Shown here: positions 23,926 to 33,900 of the stretch, piece after piece
How positions within the stretch are numbered: position 1 is the stretch's first letter
Layout of the letters: each line of letters opens with the position of its first letter
Assembly: GCF_002979475.1 (NCBI RefSeq)
Contig: NZ_PCOY01000005.1
Location: 62,001 to 126,000, forward strand
Origin: Microbacterium sp. MYb62
GTDB taxonomy: Bacteria; Actinomycetota; Actinomycetes; Actinomycetales; Microbacteriaceae
Direction of reading: 5' to 3'
Length of the DNA: 64,000 bases
Program-made: the position numbers and the translations under genes
Notes under the pieces: model-generated
Databases searched by the model: none
What the model was told of the DNA's origin: nothing
What the model saw: the letters and a program-made list of their open reading frames with translations, nothing else

Positions 23926-24079
23926 TCATCCCGGAATTTCTCTGAAGAAGTTTCTCGCAGCGGCCCGCGATGCGCGCCACGACGCTCTCGAGCTGCGCGA
24001 GCTCGCGCTTCCGGTCGCACGTCCTGTCGCTCCGGGCACGCAGAAGCGACAACGACGCGGGGGGGGTGATCCGTGAGCG

Positions 24080-24973
24080 TCAGGTGCGTCGGGGGGCGCG
24101 TTCGGAGATCGCGTCCGCCGCGATCTCGACGAGGCGATGGTCGCGGCTCTCTTCCTTCGCGGTGATCGTGACGACCGCCCCGTGCTTCTCCGCCACGTAG
24201 ACGTACTGGCCGTACAGTCCGTCGAGGCGCCACCCCTCGCCCGGACCGCTCCAGGTGGCGATCCCGTAGCGCCACGAGTCTCCGCCCCCGCCCGCGCGGG
24301 CCCCGGCCGCATGCATGCCGTCGATCCAGCTTCCGCTCACCAGCTGCTGCCCACGCCAGCTTCCCCGATCGCGAAGGACCCGGCCGATGCGCGCGAGCTC
24401 TTCGGTCCTCAGCTCGAGCCCGCTGCCGCCGATGATCCAGCCACGCGGGCACCGGTGCCACTGCGGGTCATGGATGCCGAGGGGATCGAACAGCCGCGGG
24501 AGGAGCCAGTCGCGCACGTCGCCGACGAGCGCTCCGAGCATCCGCATCGCGACGTAGGTGCTCGCATCGGAGTACTGGAAGACCGCACCGGGAGCCCGAG
24601 TCGGCCGACGCAGCATCTCCTGGGCGAGGTCGGGCCACGGAACCTCCTGGGTGCCGAACCATTCGAAGTCGATGCCGCTCGTCATCGTGAGCAGGTGCCG
24701 CAGTGTCACGCTCTCGACCCCCTGGCCGAGCCGCAACGTCGGCAGCGTCTCCGCGACCCGCGTCTCCAAGGACAGCAGCCCCTCGTCCACGGCGATCCCC
24801 GCCGCGAGCGCACTCACGCCCTTGGAGACCGAGTACACGTTCACTCGATCGTCGCTGCGCCAGCGATGCTGCGCCGCCTCGTCGCCGATCAGCACATGCA
24901 CGCCGTAGGCGTTCAGGTTCTCCTCGTCGATCCCCGCGATGATCAGGTCGAGGACGGATGCGGCGGAATTCAC
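24080..24973 (-). CDS. Serine hydrolase, class C beta-lactamase family
   Basis: A 297-residue beta-lactamase/DD-peptidase-like hydrolase. The catalytic S-x-x-K is SVSK (about 48-51, VNVYSVSKGVSALAAG), the Y-x-N-type motif is YSD (FQYSDASTYV, about 140), and the third motif is replaced by LYGQYVYV near residue 257. LLTMTSGIDFEWFG is typical of the esterase/peptidase branch. It has no signal peptide, so it is predicted cytoplasmic and its substrate is unknown; it is not obviously a resistance enzyme. It starts at a GTG, 25 bases after the glycosyltransferase stop, and is last in the guaA operon. Confidence 0.85.
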   Translation of the reverse strand: MNSAASVLDLIIAGIDEENLNAYGVHVLIGDEAAQHRWRSDDRVNVYSVSKGVSALAAGIAVDEGLLSLETRVAETLPTLRLGQGVESVTLRHLLTMTSGIDFEWFGTQEVPWPDLAQEMLRRPTRAPGAVFQYSDASTYVAMRMLGALVGDVRDWLLPRLFDPLGIHDPQWHRCPRGWIIGGSGLELRTEELARIGRVLRDRGSWRGQQLVSGSWIDGMHAAGARAGGGGDSWRYGIATWSGPGEGWRLDGLYGQYVYVAEKHGAVVTITAKEESRDHRLVEIAADAISERAPRRT

Positions 24974-24998
24974 TTCTCGAGGCTCGCCGTGGTGCCGC

Positions 24999-26390
24999 TC
25001 ACTCCGCGCGACGGGACGGACGCCCGGCGACAGAGGCGATCACGGCGGTGAGGGCGTCGAGCGACCGCTGGGGGCTCCAGGCCGCGGCGACCGACGGCGC
25101 CTCGGCGCTCAGAGCCGCGAGCCGGTCGGGGTCGGTCAGCAGAGCACGGATCGCCGCGCCCAGCGCATCGACATCACCGCTGGGCACCAGCACGCCACCG
25201 CCCTGTTCCAGCACGTCACGGATGCCGTAGCGGGCGTCGTACGACACGACGGGCGCCCCGTGCAGGAGAGCTTCGACGATCGACAGCGGCTGCCCCTCGT
25301 AGGCAGTGGCCGTGACGATGAGGGATGCGCGGTCCAGCACGGTGCCGGGAGAATCGGTGTACCCGGCGAGCAGCACCCGATCACCGGCGCCGAGCTCGTC
25401 GATCAGTGCGCGCAGTCGGTCTTCTTCCGGCCCACCGCCCCAGATCTCCATGCGAGTGCCTGGCACGTCCGCGGCGAGGAAAGCGCGGATGGCCTGATCG
25501 ATGCGCTTTCCCGGGGCGAGGCGACCGAGCACCACGACGAGACCGTCTTCGCGCAGGTCGTCTTGGCCCGTCATCGGGGCGATCGGATTCGGCACCACCA
25601 CGTGTCGTGCCGACTCCCCGAACCGCGCCACCACGTCGTCGCGCTGCGTGGTGGTGGGCCAGATCACCGCATCGAAACGGTCGGTCAGACGGAACCAGCG
25701 CGTCCAGAGCGTGTTCATCGGAGCATCCGGGGTGTACGGCGCCTCGACGTGCATGGTGTGGATCGGGTGCAGGATGCGCACGCGCGGATCGGACCAGTCG
25801 GCGATGAGCTCGCCGAGCTGCCGGGACTCGCAGATCACGACGATGAGGCGATCGCCGAACGCGGCCGCCACCTGCTCGAGCCAGGCCCGGTACAGCCCGC
25901 GGAACCCGTGCAGCGCTCCCGCCACCGCACCCGCGGCGTCGTAGACGAGGACGGGCTCTTCGGTCAGGTGCCAGTCCGGGTTCCCCGGGATCACCGGGAG
26001 CGCCGCGAACGGCCGCCCCTCGGCATCCGCCAGCACGCGGTACTCGACGTCGGGATCAGGGCTGACCGCAGCGTCAGCGGCAGCACGCAGCCAGTCGGCC
26101 GCTCCCCCGTCGGGAGCCACGGCCTCATCGAAGAGGTTGCGCATCCGCGACGGGTCGACGAGTGCACCCTGTTCGACGAAGGTCTGTCGGTGCGCAGCGT
26201 GATCGGCCGCGGTGCCCGGGTCGAACGTGAGCAGCTGCGGGCCCGCGCCGTCGGCCACACCAGCGGCGGCGAGCTGTCGGGCACGCGTGAGCGTCGCGAT
26301 CGTGTAGCCACCGTCCATCCCCGGGATCAGCCGGCTGGACAGCACCACGTACTCGGCGTCGGGGAGAACCGGCGCCGTATCGGGGAGCAT
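24999..26390 (-). CDS. GT4 glycosyltransferase, TagE/TarM-like
   Basis: A 463-residue GT-B retaining glycosyltransferase starting at ATG 26390 (AGGGAG upstream), eight bases after the guaA stop. The C-terminal domain has the GT4 signature: VVVLGRLAPGKRIDQAIRAF (about 300-320), then IWGGGPEED and ATAYEGQPLSIVEALLHGAP with the nucleotide-sugar-binding E-x7-E. The N-terminal half contains an inserted domain and a D-G-G-Y motif (GMDGGYTIATLTRARQLA) typical of poly(glycerol-phosphate) alpha-glucosyltransferase-like enzymes. It probably glycosylates a cell-wall polymer on the cytoplasmic face; the acceptor is inferred. Sitting between guaA and a serine hydrolase, it is expressed with housekeeping GMP synthesis. 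Confidence 0.85.
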   Translation of the reverse strand: MLPDTAPVLPDAEYVVLSSRLIPGMDGGYTIATLTRARQLAAAGVADGAGPQLLTFDPGTAADHAAHRQTFVEQGALVDPSRMRNLFDEAVAPDGGAADWLRAAADAAVSPDPDVEYRVLADAEGRPFAALPVIPGNPDWHLTEEPVLVYDAAGAVAGALHGFRGLYRAWLEQVAAAFGDRLIVVICESRQLGELIADWSDPRVRILHPIHTMHVEAPYTPDAPMNTLWTRWFRLTDRFDAVIWPTTTQRDDVVARFGESARHVVVPNPIAPMTGQDDLREDGLVVVLGRLAPGKRIDQAIRAFLAADVPGTRMEIWGGGPEEDRLRALIDELGAGDRVLLAGYTDSPGTVLDRASLIVTATAYEGQPLSIVEALLHGAPVVSYDARYGIRDVLEQGGGVLVPSGDVDALGAAIRALLTDPDRLAALSAEAPSVAAAWSPQRSLDALTAVIASVAGRPSRRAE

Positions 26391-26398
26391 CGCGCTCC

Positions 26399-27985
26399 CT
26401 ACTCCCACTCGATCGTTCCCGGCGGCTTCGACGTGACGTCGAGGACGACGCGGTTGACGTCGCGGACACCGTTCGTGATGCGGTTCGAGATCTTCGAGAG
26501 CACGTCGTACGGCAGACGCGTCCAATCGGCCGTCATGGCGTCTTCACTCGACACCGGACGCAGCACGATCGGATGGCCGTAGGTGCGACCGTCGCCCTGC
26601 ACGCCCACCGAGCGCACATCGGCCAGCAGCACGACGGGGCACTGCCAGATCTCCTGGTCGAGGCCCGCCTTCGTCAGCTCCTCGCGGGCGATGGCGTCGG
26701 CCTCACGCAGAATCTCGAGACGGTCAGCGGTGACCTCACCGATGATCCGGATGCCGAGACCGGGCCCCGGAAACGGCTGGCGTCCGACGATCGCCTCGGG
26801 AATGCCGAGCTCGCGACCGATCGCGCGCACCTCGTCCTTGAACAGCGCGCGCAGCGGCTCGATCAGCTCGAAGTCGAGGTCGTCGGGAAGGCCGCCCACG
26901 TTGTGGTGCGACTTGATGTTCGCGGTGCCCGCACCGCCGCCGGACTCGACGACGTCGGGGTAGAGCGTGCCCTGTACGAGGAACTTCACCGGAGCGCCGC
27001 CCGAGGCCTTGGCCTCTGCGACGAGGTCGAGCTGCACCTTCTCGAACGCGCGGATGAACTCGCGGCCGATGATCTTGCGCTTCTCCTCCGGGTCGGTCAC
27101 ACCCTCGAGGTGACCGAGGAAGGTCTCTGCCGCGTCGACCGTGATCAGACGCACACCCGTGGACTCGACGTAGTCGTTCTCGACCTGCTCGCGCTCGCCC
27201 TTGCGGAGCAGGCCGTGGTCGACGAAGACGGCGGTCAGCTGATCGCCGATCGCCTTGTGCACGAGAGCGGTGGAGACCGCGGAGTCGACGCCGCCGGAGA
27301 GAGCGGAGATGACGCGGGCGTCGCCCACCTGCTCGCGGATGCGCTCGATCTGCTCCGCGATCACGTTGCCGCTGTTCCAGTCGGAAGCGAGGCCCGCGCC
27401 CTTGTGCAGGAAGTTCTCCAGCACGCGCTGGCCGTGGTCGGAGTGCTTGACCTCGGGGTGCCACTGCACGCCGTAGAAGCCGCGCTCCTCGTTCGCGAAC
27501 GCCGCGACCTTGGTCGCATCCGTCGTCGCGAGCACGTCGAAGCCCTCCGGTGCCGTGGCGACCTGGTCGCCGTGGCTCATCCAGACGTTCTGCTGCGCGG
27601 GCTGGCCGCCGAGCAGCGTGCCGCCGTCGCCCGTGATGACGGCATCCGTCGCGCCGTACTCGCGCAGGCCGGTGTTGGCGACCTCGCCGCCGAGCGTCTG
27701 TGCCATGTACTGGAAGCCGTAGCAGATGCCGAGGGTCGGAACACCGAGGTCGAAGACCGCGGGGTCGAGCTTCGGGGCACCCTCCTCGTACACCGACGAG
27801 GGACCGCCGGAGAGGATGATGGCCACCGGGTTCTTGGCGGCGATCTCCGCCGCCGTGGCCGTGTGGGGCACGATCTCGCTGTACACGCCCGCTTCGCGGA
27901 CGCGACGGGCGATCAGCTGCGCGTACTGCGCGCCGAAGTCGACGACGAGCGCAGGACGCTGCTGGGTCTCGGACTGTTCGGTCAA
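26399..27985 (-). CDS. guaA: GMP synthase (glutamine-hydrolysing)
   Basis: Converts XMP, glutamine and ATP to GMP. The 528-residue protein has the class I glutaminase (nucleophile Cys88 in [11 protein letters not shown]; His/Glu in [12 protein letters not shown]), the N-type ATP pyrophosphatase P-loop ([15 protein letters not shown], about 235) and the C-terminal dimerisation domain ending [12 protein letters not shown]. It starts at a TTG (27985) that overlaps the stop of the upstream DUF3817 gene as TTGA, with GGAAGG five bases upstream; translational coupling may offset the weak start codon. guaB and guaB3 are elsewhere in the window. Confidence 0.97.
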   Translation of the reverse strand: MTEQSETQQRPALVVDFGAQYAQLIARRVREAGVYSEIVPHTATAAEIAAKNPVAIILSGGPSSVYEEGAPKLDPAVFDLGVPTLGICYGFQYMAQTLGGEVANTGLREYGATDAVITGDGGTLLGGQPAQQNVWMSHGDQVATAPEGFDVLATTDATKVAAFANEERGFYGVQWHPEVKHSDHGQRVLENFLHKGAGLASDWNSGNVIAEQIERIREQVGDARVISALSGGVDSAVSTALVHKAIGDQLTAVFVDHGLLRKGEREQVENDYVESTGVRLITVDAAETFLGHLEGVTDPEEKRKIIGREFIRAFEKVQLDLVAEAKASGGAPVKFLVQGTLYPDVVESGGGAGTANIKSHHNVGGLPDDLDFELIEPLRALFKDEVRAIGRELGIPEAIVGRQPFPGPGLGIRIIGEVTADRLEILREADAIAREELTKAGLDQEIWQCPVVLLADVRSVGVQGDGRTYGHPIVLRPVSSEDAMTADWTRLPYDVLSKISNRITNGVRDVNRVVLDVTSKPPGTIEWE

Positions 27986-28494
27986 CGGACACCTTCCGGG
28001 GCGGGGGCGGAGGCCTCGGCGGCCTCTCTGGTGGCGAGATAGGTCTTGACTTCACGGGCGACGACCGCCTCCATGAAGAACGACAGCAGCGGCACGACGC
28101 CGCCGAGTGCGAGCAGGATGAACCGCGGGAAGCGCCAGCGCATCAGGCTCCACATACGGAAGCACGCGAAGAGGTAGACGACGTAGAACCAGCCGTGCGC
28201 CACCAGGATGAACAGCGAGAGGTTGAACCCGTCGCCCAGCGAGGTCATCTCGCAGGAGTTGGTCATCGGGGCGAAGAGCGACCACCACTGGCAGTCGGGG
28301 CCGGCCAGCACGCCGGCGAACCAGAGCGGTCCCCCGGAGCCTCCCATGAAGAGCTCGAGGTGGATCGGCGTGTACTTCAGCACCATCTCGGTCAGCAGCA
28401 GGAGCAGCATGACTCCTGTGATGATCGACGCGATCTGGTAGAACTTCAGCGCACCGCGGATCGCCGGAAAGCTGGCGACTTTCGGTTCGGGCAT
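27982..28494 (-). CDS. DUF3817 integral membrane protein
   Basis: A 170-residue membrane protein with three to four hydrophobic helices (about 18-37, 94-113, 125-143), matching the DUF3817 family (the [18 protein letters not shown] opening and [19 protein letters not shown] core are characteristic). Function is unknown. It is the first gene of the operon with guaA, a pairing I recall as common in actinobacteria. TAGACT lies six bases before the ATG, so the operon message is probably leaderless. Confidence 0.88.
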   Translation of the reverse strand: MPEPKVASFPAIRGALKFYQIASIITGVMLLLLLTEMVLKYTPIHLELFMGGSGGPLWFAGVLAGPDCQWWSLFAPMTNSCEMTSLGDGFNLSLFILVAHGWFYVVYLFACFRMWSLMRWRFPRFILLALGGVVPLLSFFMEAVVAREVKTYLATREAAEASAPAPEGVR

Positions 28495-28500
28495 GCGTCC

Positions 28501-28506
28501 AGTCTA
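28501..28506 (-). promoter_or_regulatory. -10 element TAGACT of the guaA operon
   Basis: On the minus strand TAGACT ends six bases before the DUF3817 ATG, a leaderless arrangement for the DUF3817-guaA-GT4-serine hydrolase operon. Confidence 0.55.
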
Positions 28507-28583
28507 GCCGCCGGAAATTCGTGTCGAATCCGGCCGCGGAGGCATCGGTCAGGAATCGAGAAGCAGGCTCGAAGCCGCCCTCG

Positions 28584-28589
28584 TAGCGT
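28584..28589 (+). promoter_or_regulatory. -10 element TAGCGT, leaderless start
   Basis: TAGCGT ends seven bases before the VOC protein ATG at 28597; no Shine-Dalgarno sequence is visible. Confidence 0.45.
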
Positions 28590-28596
28590 CGTCGTC

Positions 28597-29220
28597 ATGA
28601 ACACCACCATCGATTCCCTCACCCTCGACGTCCCCGATGTGGACGCCGCCCGCTCCTTCTACGCGCAGGCTTTCGACCTCGGCGATCGCCTGCGGTTCCG
28701 CGCCGCGGAAGCCGACACCTCCGGCTTCCGCGGGTACACCCTCTCCCTCGTCGTCTCGCAGCCGGCGAACGTGCACGCCCTCGTCGATGCGGCTGTCGCC
28801 GCGGGCGCCACCGTGATCAAGCCCGCGTCGAAGTCGCTCTGGGGCGTCGGCGGCACGATCCAGGCACCGGACGGCGCGATCTGGAAGGTCGCCACGTCGG
28901 CGAAGAAGGACACCGCTCCCCCGAGTCGCGCGGTCGACGAGATCGTCCTCCTGCTCGGCGTGGATGACGTCGTCGCATCGAAGACCTTCTACGCCGACCG
29001 CGGCATCCCGGTGGGCAAGAGCTTCGGGCGCAGCTACGTGCAGTTCGACACGGGAGCGAGCCCGATCGGACTCGGCCTGTACCGCCACGCCTCGCTCGCG
29101 AAGGACGCGGGTGTGCCGGCGGACGGTTCCGGGTCGCACCGGATCACGGTCAACGGTGTGCTGGGTGCGGCCGTCGACCCCGACGGCTTCGTGTGGGGTC
29201 CGGTCGCGGTGAGCGCCTGA
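28597..29220 (+). CDS. VOC-family (glyoxalase-like) protein, two modules
   Basis: A 207-residue protein with two vicinal-oxygen-chelate beta-alpha-beta-beta-beta modules. The first begins MNTTIDSLTLDVPDVDAARS and contains VIKPASKSLWGVGGTIQAPDG; the second begins AVDEIVLLLGVDDVVASKTF and ends AAVDPDGFVWGPVAV. Many VOC proteins are metal-dependent lyases, dioxygenases or drug-binding proteins. The usual metal-binding His/Glu ligands are not clear here, so it may be a binding or degenerate member. It stands alone and converges on hipA. Confidence 0.82.
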   Translation: MNTTIDSLTLDVPDVDAARSFYAQAFDLGDRLRFRAAEADTSGFRGYTLSLVVSQPANVHALVDAAVAAGATVIKPASKSLWGVGGTIQAPDGAIWKVATSAKKDTAPPSRAVDEIVLLLGVDDVVASKTFYADRGIPVGKSFGRSYVQFDTGASPIGLGLYRHASLAKDAGVPADGSGSHRITVNGVLGAAVDPDGFVWGPVAVSA

Positions 29221-29230
29221 GACGTCGCGT

Positions 29231-30505
29231 TCACCACCCGTGATGGCGAGCGCGCTCCTCGACAGCCTCTACGAGCCGATCGGCGTACGTCAGGCCGTCG
29301 TCGTCCGCGAGGAGGTCGGCGCGCGCGGCCACGAAGGCGGCGGCGACCCCGCCTCGGATACGTTCGACGACATCCCGTGCCGTCTGCGCATCGACTCCGA
29401 GCGTTTTGGCCGCTTTCAACCAGTGCGTCATCCCGATGCGTGCCATCACGCGCTCCCCCCCGATGGACACCGCGGAGGGCATCGGCTGATCTCCTCTGTA
29501 GAGCGCATTGCTTCCGAGGTCGTAGAGGGGCGCCAACCTCATCTGCGTTCCAGAGTGGATGACAGAGTAGTTCTTGGGATGCGCGTCGGTGTTCGCCGCG
29601 GCGCAGGTGAAGACGAGCGATTCGAACAGCTCGTTCGCCGCGCGCCGCTGCTCGGACGGCGCGAACGCCCGCACCACGCGAGCGAACTCCTCCAGCCCGG
29701 GGCCGCCGTCGGATTGGTACTTAAGCGCGGGGTCGACGCTGAGCGCCTGCGCAAAATCCTCCTGATGGAGCCGGTGGAGCCGATCACCGGCTTGGACGCG
29801 GTCATAGCGCTTCGCAACGAAGACGAAGTCGCCGCGGTCCGTGACCATGAGCCCGTGGTCGGCGACCCGCAGCCCCAGACGACGACCGGCTCTCATGGTC
29901 AGGAACTCGTTGACGTCGTGACGGCCACCACGTGCTGCGGGCTTGAGGATATGGGTGGTCGGCGTCGAATCGCGCGGAACACCCCATTGGCCGTCGTCTG
30001 AGCGGTACAGCGCGAGCTTCGGTTGCGCACCGGCGAGACTCCAGCGGAACTCGTCGTACCTCTCGGACCAATCGCCCGCGGAATCAACCACGGACGCAAC
30101 GAGTTCGCCGAGGTCGTCGATGAAATGCACGTCACCCGTGCGCGCCGCAGCATCGTCGGACGCTTCGCCCGGAGGCAACAGCTGGAGCGCACCGGCCGTA
30201 TCGCGTCCGATGTGTCGGAGGAGACCCATCGGGTTCCGGGGACTCGTGTGGTGCGCAGCAGCGATGGCTTCCAGAGTGGCGGGGTTGTCACTCAGCAGCC
30301 CTTGCAGGAACGGTCGTGCTGTCCGGTTGCCGTAATCCGCGCCGGCCACGAGGGGCATCGAAATCGAGAGCGGCGTCGCCACGGGCGACAGATCGTTGTC
30401 GTATGTGAAGCTGATCGCGCCACGCGCGTTCTGAGAGAACAGGCCGGCGCGCTGACCGTCGACGAACGCGACCAGATCGCCCTGAGCAGAGGGTCCGGCG
30501 TTCAT
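29231..30505 (-). CDS. hipA: HipA-family serine/threonine kinase toxin
   Basis: Toxin component of a HipBA-type system; characterised HipA phosphorylates glutamyl-tRNA synthetase or other targets and stalls growth. The 424 residues contain the HipA N-domain (DLVAFVDGQRAGLFSQ, LLSDNPATLEAI), the P-loop-like SLAGAQPKLAL, the ATP-binding THILKP, the catalytic NTDAHPKNYSVI (Asp in the phosphotransfer loop) and the metal-binding APLYDLGS. All key residues are intact, so it should be active. The start ATG 30505 overlaps the hipB stop as ATGA. The region is less GC-rich than its surroundings, which suggests acquisition by transfer. Confidence 0.93.
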   Translation of the reverse strand: MNAGPSAQGDLVAFVDGQRAGLFSQNARGAISFTYDNDLSPVATPLSISMPLVAGADYGNRTARPFLQGLLSDNPATLEAIAAAHHTSPRNPMGLLRHIGRDTAGALQLLPPGEASDDAAARTGDVHFIDDLGELVASVVDSAGDWSERYDEFRWSLAGAQPKLALYRSDDGQWGVPRDSTPTTHILKPAARGGRHDVNEFLTMRAGRRLGLRVADHGLMVTDRGDFVFVAKRYDRVQAGDRLHRLHQEDFAQALSVDPALKYQSDGGPGLEEFARVVRAFAPSEQRRAANELFESLVFTCAAANTDAHPKNYSVIHSGTQMRLAPLYDLGSNALYRGDQPMPSAVSIGGERVMARIGMTHWLKAAKTLGVDAQTARDVVERIRGGVAAAFVAARADLLADDDGLTYADRLVEAVEERARHHGW

Positions 30506-30783
30506 CGTCCGCCCTCCCCCTCGCCCCACAACGCACTCAAATCGAACGAGGAATCGCCTTTTACGGGCTCCTGAACGTTCAGTTGCAGTCCGAGAGACTC
30601 CACCACCTGCAGAACTCGGCGAAGCGTCGGGTTGTCGAGGCGCCCGGTCTCCAACTTCACCAGCCAGGGCCTGTCGACGCCGGCCCGCTCAGCGAGCTCC
30701 GTCTGACTCCAGCCTTGGCGCAGACGCGCGGTTCTCATGACGGCCCCGAGCTGTCTCGCCGAGTGGAATGGCTGACTCTCCAT
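30502..30783 (-). CDS. hipB: HipB-family antitoxin and autorepressor
   Basis: A 93-residue Xre-type DNA-binding antitoxin starting at ATG 30783 behind AGGAGGAG. The helix-turn-helix is GAVMRTARLRQGWSQTELAE followed by RAGVDRPWLVKLETGR (about 14-49). The C-terminal tail (VKGDSSFDLSALWGEGEGGR) is acidic and flexible, as in HipB proteins that insert into HipA. It overlaps hipA by four bases. Two palindromes upstream are the likely operators, so the pair represses itself. Confidence 0.92.
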   Translation of the reverse strand: MESQPFHSARQLGAVMRTARLRQGWSQTELAERAGVDRPWLVKLETGRLDNPTLRRVLQVVESLGLQLNVQEPVKGDSSFDLSALWGEGEGGR

Positions 30784-30796
30784 GACTCCTCCTGCT

Positions 30797-30812
30797 GTGT
30801 GTTTAAACACAC
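30797..30812. promoter_or_regulatory. HipB-type operator 1 (GTGTGTTTAAACACAC)
   Basis: A perfect 16-base palindrome whose edge is 14 bases upstream of the hipB ATG. Its core GTTTAAAC is shared with operator 2, centred 52 bases away (about five helical turns). Confidence 0.7.
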
Positions 30813-30848
30813 TATCGCCTTTGTGTCGTAAAAGTAACACTTCGCTTT

Positions 30849-30864
30849 GTGCGTTTAAACGCGC
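30849..30864. promoter_or_regulatory. HipB-type operator 2 (GTGCGTTTAAACGCGC)
   Basis: A 16-base palindrome with one mismatched pair and the same GTTTAAAC centre as operator 1. A further half site (GAAACACAC) lies at 30882-30890. Confidence 0.65.
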
Positions 30865-30908
30865 TTCTCGGTATGTGGCCTGAAACACACAATCGGGAGA
30901 GGAGACGA

Positions 30909-30942
30909 CGAAGGCCGCCGGGATCGCTCCCGACGGCCTTCG
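30909..30942 (-). terminator. Terminator after the nuclease gene
   Basis: A 15-base-pair stem with one mismatch (CGAAGGCCG... paired with ...CGGCCTTCG) and a TCGC loop, about 43 bases beyond the stop of the exported nuclease. Confidence 0.65.
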
Positions 30943-30984
30943 CCTGTGTCATCCGTCTACCGGATCAGAACCATTCTTCCCCGA

Positions 30985-33900
30985 TCAGAACCACCGGGTC
31001 AGGAGTTCCCAGAGCCAGTCGAGGATCGCGCCGAGAATGCCGCCGGCGCGGTTGACGGTGACGGTGGCGGTCGCCGCGTCTCCATCGGCCTGCGACGCCG
31101 CGACGGTGTACTTGCCCGACGGCGCGCTCTTCGGCACGGTGACCGAAGTGCTGAACGTGCCGTCGGCGCCCACCTGGACCGTGCCGACCGGAACCGGCTT
31201 GCCCTTCTTCGGACGCAGTTCGATGCTCACCGTCTCGCCGGGCACGTAGCCTTCACCGGTGATCTTGAGGCTCTTGCCCGCGGTCACCTTGGACGAGCCG
31301 AGGGCGATGGTGCCCGCGAACTCCTCTTCACCGGCGATCGTGAACGGCACCTGCACGGTCGTCCCCGTCCCCGCGACGGCGACGGTGAGCAGCTGCTCGC
31401 CGAAGACGCCCGACGGAACCGTGAAGGTCAGCGCGGCGCGCCCGCCCTCGTCGGTGGTGTCGACGACGGCCGGGTCGACCGCGCCGGCCGCGAGCTGCGT
31501 GCCGCCGAGCGACAACGACACCTCTCCCGGAGCCGGCTCACCCGCGCTGAACGCCAGCGAGGAGAGCGACACGGTCACCTGGTCGCCGGCGCTGTAGCCG
31601 TCGGCATCCGCGGGGCTGACCGCCACACCGACGGCACGCTGGGCGGCATCGGGGCTCGCGGTCTTGTTCGCGTCGAACCAGTCGACCATCGACTGCAGGT
31701 CGATCTTGCCGGTGTCGCGCTTGCCCGTGCCCTCCTTGAAGGTGAAGAAGTTGTCCCCACCCGCCGCGAGGAACGAGTTGGCCGCGACCGTGTAGTTCGC
31801 CGCGGGGTCGAGCGCTGCGCCGTTGAGCGTGATCGACGTGATCCTCGAACCCTGTGCGGCGGCGGGGTCGTAGGTGTAGACCAGCCCCTCCGAGACACCG
31901 AGCTTGAGGAACGGACGAGCCGAACCTGCCGGCTGCCACTGCTCCTCGAGCACGCCCTTGAGCTGCGCACCCGTGAGCGTCAGCGTCACCAGCGTGTTGG
32001 CGAACGGCTGGACCGTCGCCGCCTCGCGGTAGGTGACGTTGCCGTCGGGGTCGGATGCTCCGGCCGACGCGTACGTGAGGTTCGCACGGATTCCACCCGG
32101 GTTCATGATCGCCACATCGGCGCCCGTGGACCACTTCTGCACATCGGCGACGAAGTTGCCGATGGTGGACTCGCCACCGCGGTTCTCCGTCTTCCCGTCG
32201 CTCTGGCGTGCCCGGTTGAAGTCGGCGGTGATGTCTCCGACCTTGATCGCGCCGAGCACATCGGCCTCGGCCTTCGCCTTGGCGACGATGTCGGCCACCT
32301 CGGGGACGGCCGGGTACAGCGGCTTGCCCGCAGCGGTGAGGGGCTTGATCTCATTGGTGATCGAGATCAGGTCCTTCGTCTCAGGGTCGACCTTGATGTT
32401 CATCAGGCCCAGGTTCTCGCCGTACTGCCCCGCCGAGACGACCGGACGGCCGTCGATCACGTGGTTGTACGCGAGGTGGGTGTGCGCCGAGACGATGGCG
32501 TCCACGTCGTCATCGACGCCGTAGACGATCTCGCCGAGGGGCGAATCCGGGGTGATGCTCGACAGCTCGACGCTGGATGCGCCCTCGTGCACGAGCAGGA
32601 TGACGACATCCGCCTCTCCGTTGGACTCGTCGCCGTCGCGCAGGTCGTCGGCCACCGCGTTCACGGAGTCGACGATGCTGCGGACTTCGAGGTCCTTGAT
32701 GCCCTCGGGCGAGACGAGCGAGTCGAGGTCTTCGGTGACAGCACCGACGAAGCCGACCTTCACGCCGTCGAGTTCCTTCACCCAGGCCGGGGCGAGCGCG
32801 GGCTCGCCGGTCTCGGTGACGAACACGTTCGACGAGATGTACTCCCAGTCCGCGCGTCCCTGCACGCGGTCGCGAAGGTCCTCCCAGCCCTGGTCGAACT
32901 CGTGGTTGCCCGCCGCGCTGACATCCAGACCGGCCGCGTTGAGCGCGTCGATCGTCGGGTTGTCGTCGTTGATGAACGAGGTGAACGTCGAGGCGCCGAT
33001 CAGGTCGCCGGCACCGGCGAAGATCGTGTTCGGGTTCGCCTCGCGGAACTGCTTGACCGCACCGGCCAGGACCGCTGCACCGGCGGCAGCGCCGTCGGCC
33101 TCGATCCGACCGTGGAAGTCGTTCACCGTGACCACGTCGATGCTCACCGGGGGGATCTCCGAGGAGACGCCGACGATGATCGGGTCGTGGTCGCTGGAGC
33201 GGTAGGGCGTTCCCTGCTCGGTGGCGCCGAACGCGTAGCCGCGGTCGCTCCACTCGGGCGAGTTGATGCCCCACACTCCGGCGCCCGTGATCGACGAGGC
33301 GAGCGACGGCGACGCGATCACGTGGTCGAGCGAGCCGAGCTCGCCGTCGAACGTGTACGTGTACTGACCGGAGGCCTTGTCGGCGACGAGGTCGCTCCAC
33401 CCGTTCGACGTGAACACGTCGATCGGGTCTTCCTTGCCGTAGGCGTTGAAGTCGCCGATCAGCAGCATGTCGCCGCTGCCGGTCGTCTCCTCGAGCTGAG
33501 CGGTGAAGGCGAGGATCGCGTTCGCCTGCTTCACGCGGTCGGCGTTGAAGAAGCCCTGGCCGTCGGCCGGCTCCGCGCCGGCGCCCTCGGGCGGCGACTT
33601 CGACTTCAGGTGGTTCGCCACGACCGTGACGACGCGACCGTCGATGTCGAACGCCTGCGCGATCGGCTCGCGGGCGTTGCCCCACACGGTCTCGTCGGTG
33701 ACGGTGATGCTGTCGCCGACACGCTTGACGGCATCCTTCTTGTAGATGATCGCGTTGGTGATGAAGTCGGTCGTCGCCGCGTCGTTCAGGGCGGCGGGCG
33801 TGGGCACGTAGCCCCACACGTCGCTGCCCGCATCGGCGTTGAGCCCGGCGACCAGATCCTTGAGGGCCGTGTCGACGGGCTTGCCCAGCTTCACCGAGTT

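Noticed and set aside
24025-24051. TGTCGCT/AGCGACA hairpin after the serine hydrolase gene
   Set aside because: Only a seven-pair stem with a 13-base loop; too weak to call a terminator next to the clear examples in this window.
24080-24973. Calling the serine hydrolase a beta-lactamase
   Set aside because: It has no signal peptide and an esterase-type third motif; SxxK and YxD alone do not show beta-lactam hydrolysis.
27986-28600. Purine riboswitch upstream of guaA
   Set aside because: guaA overlaps the preceding gene and that gene appears leaderless, which leaves no 5' leader for a riboswitch.
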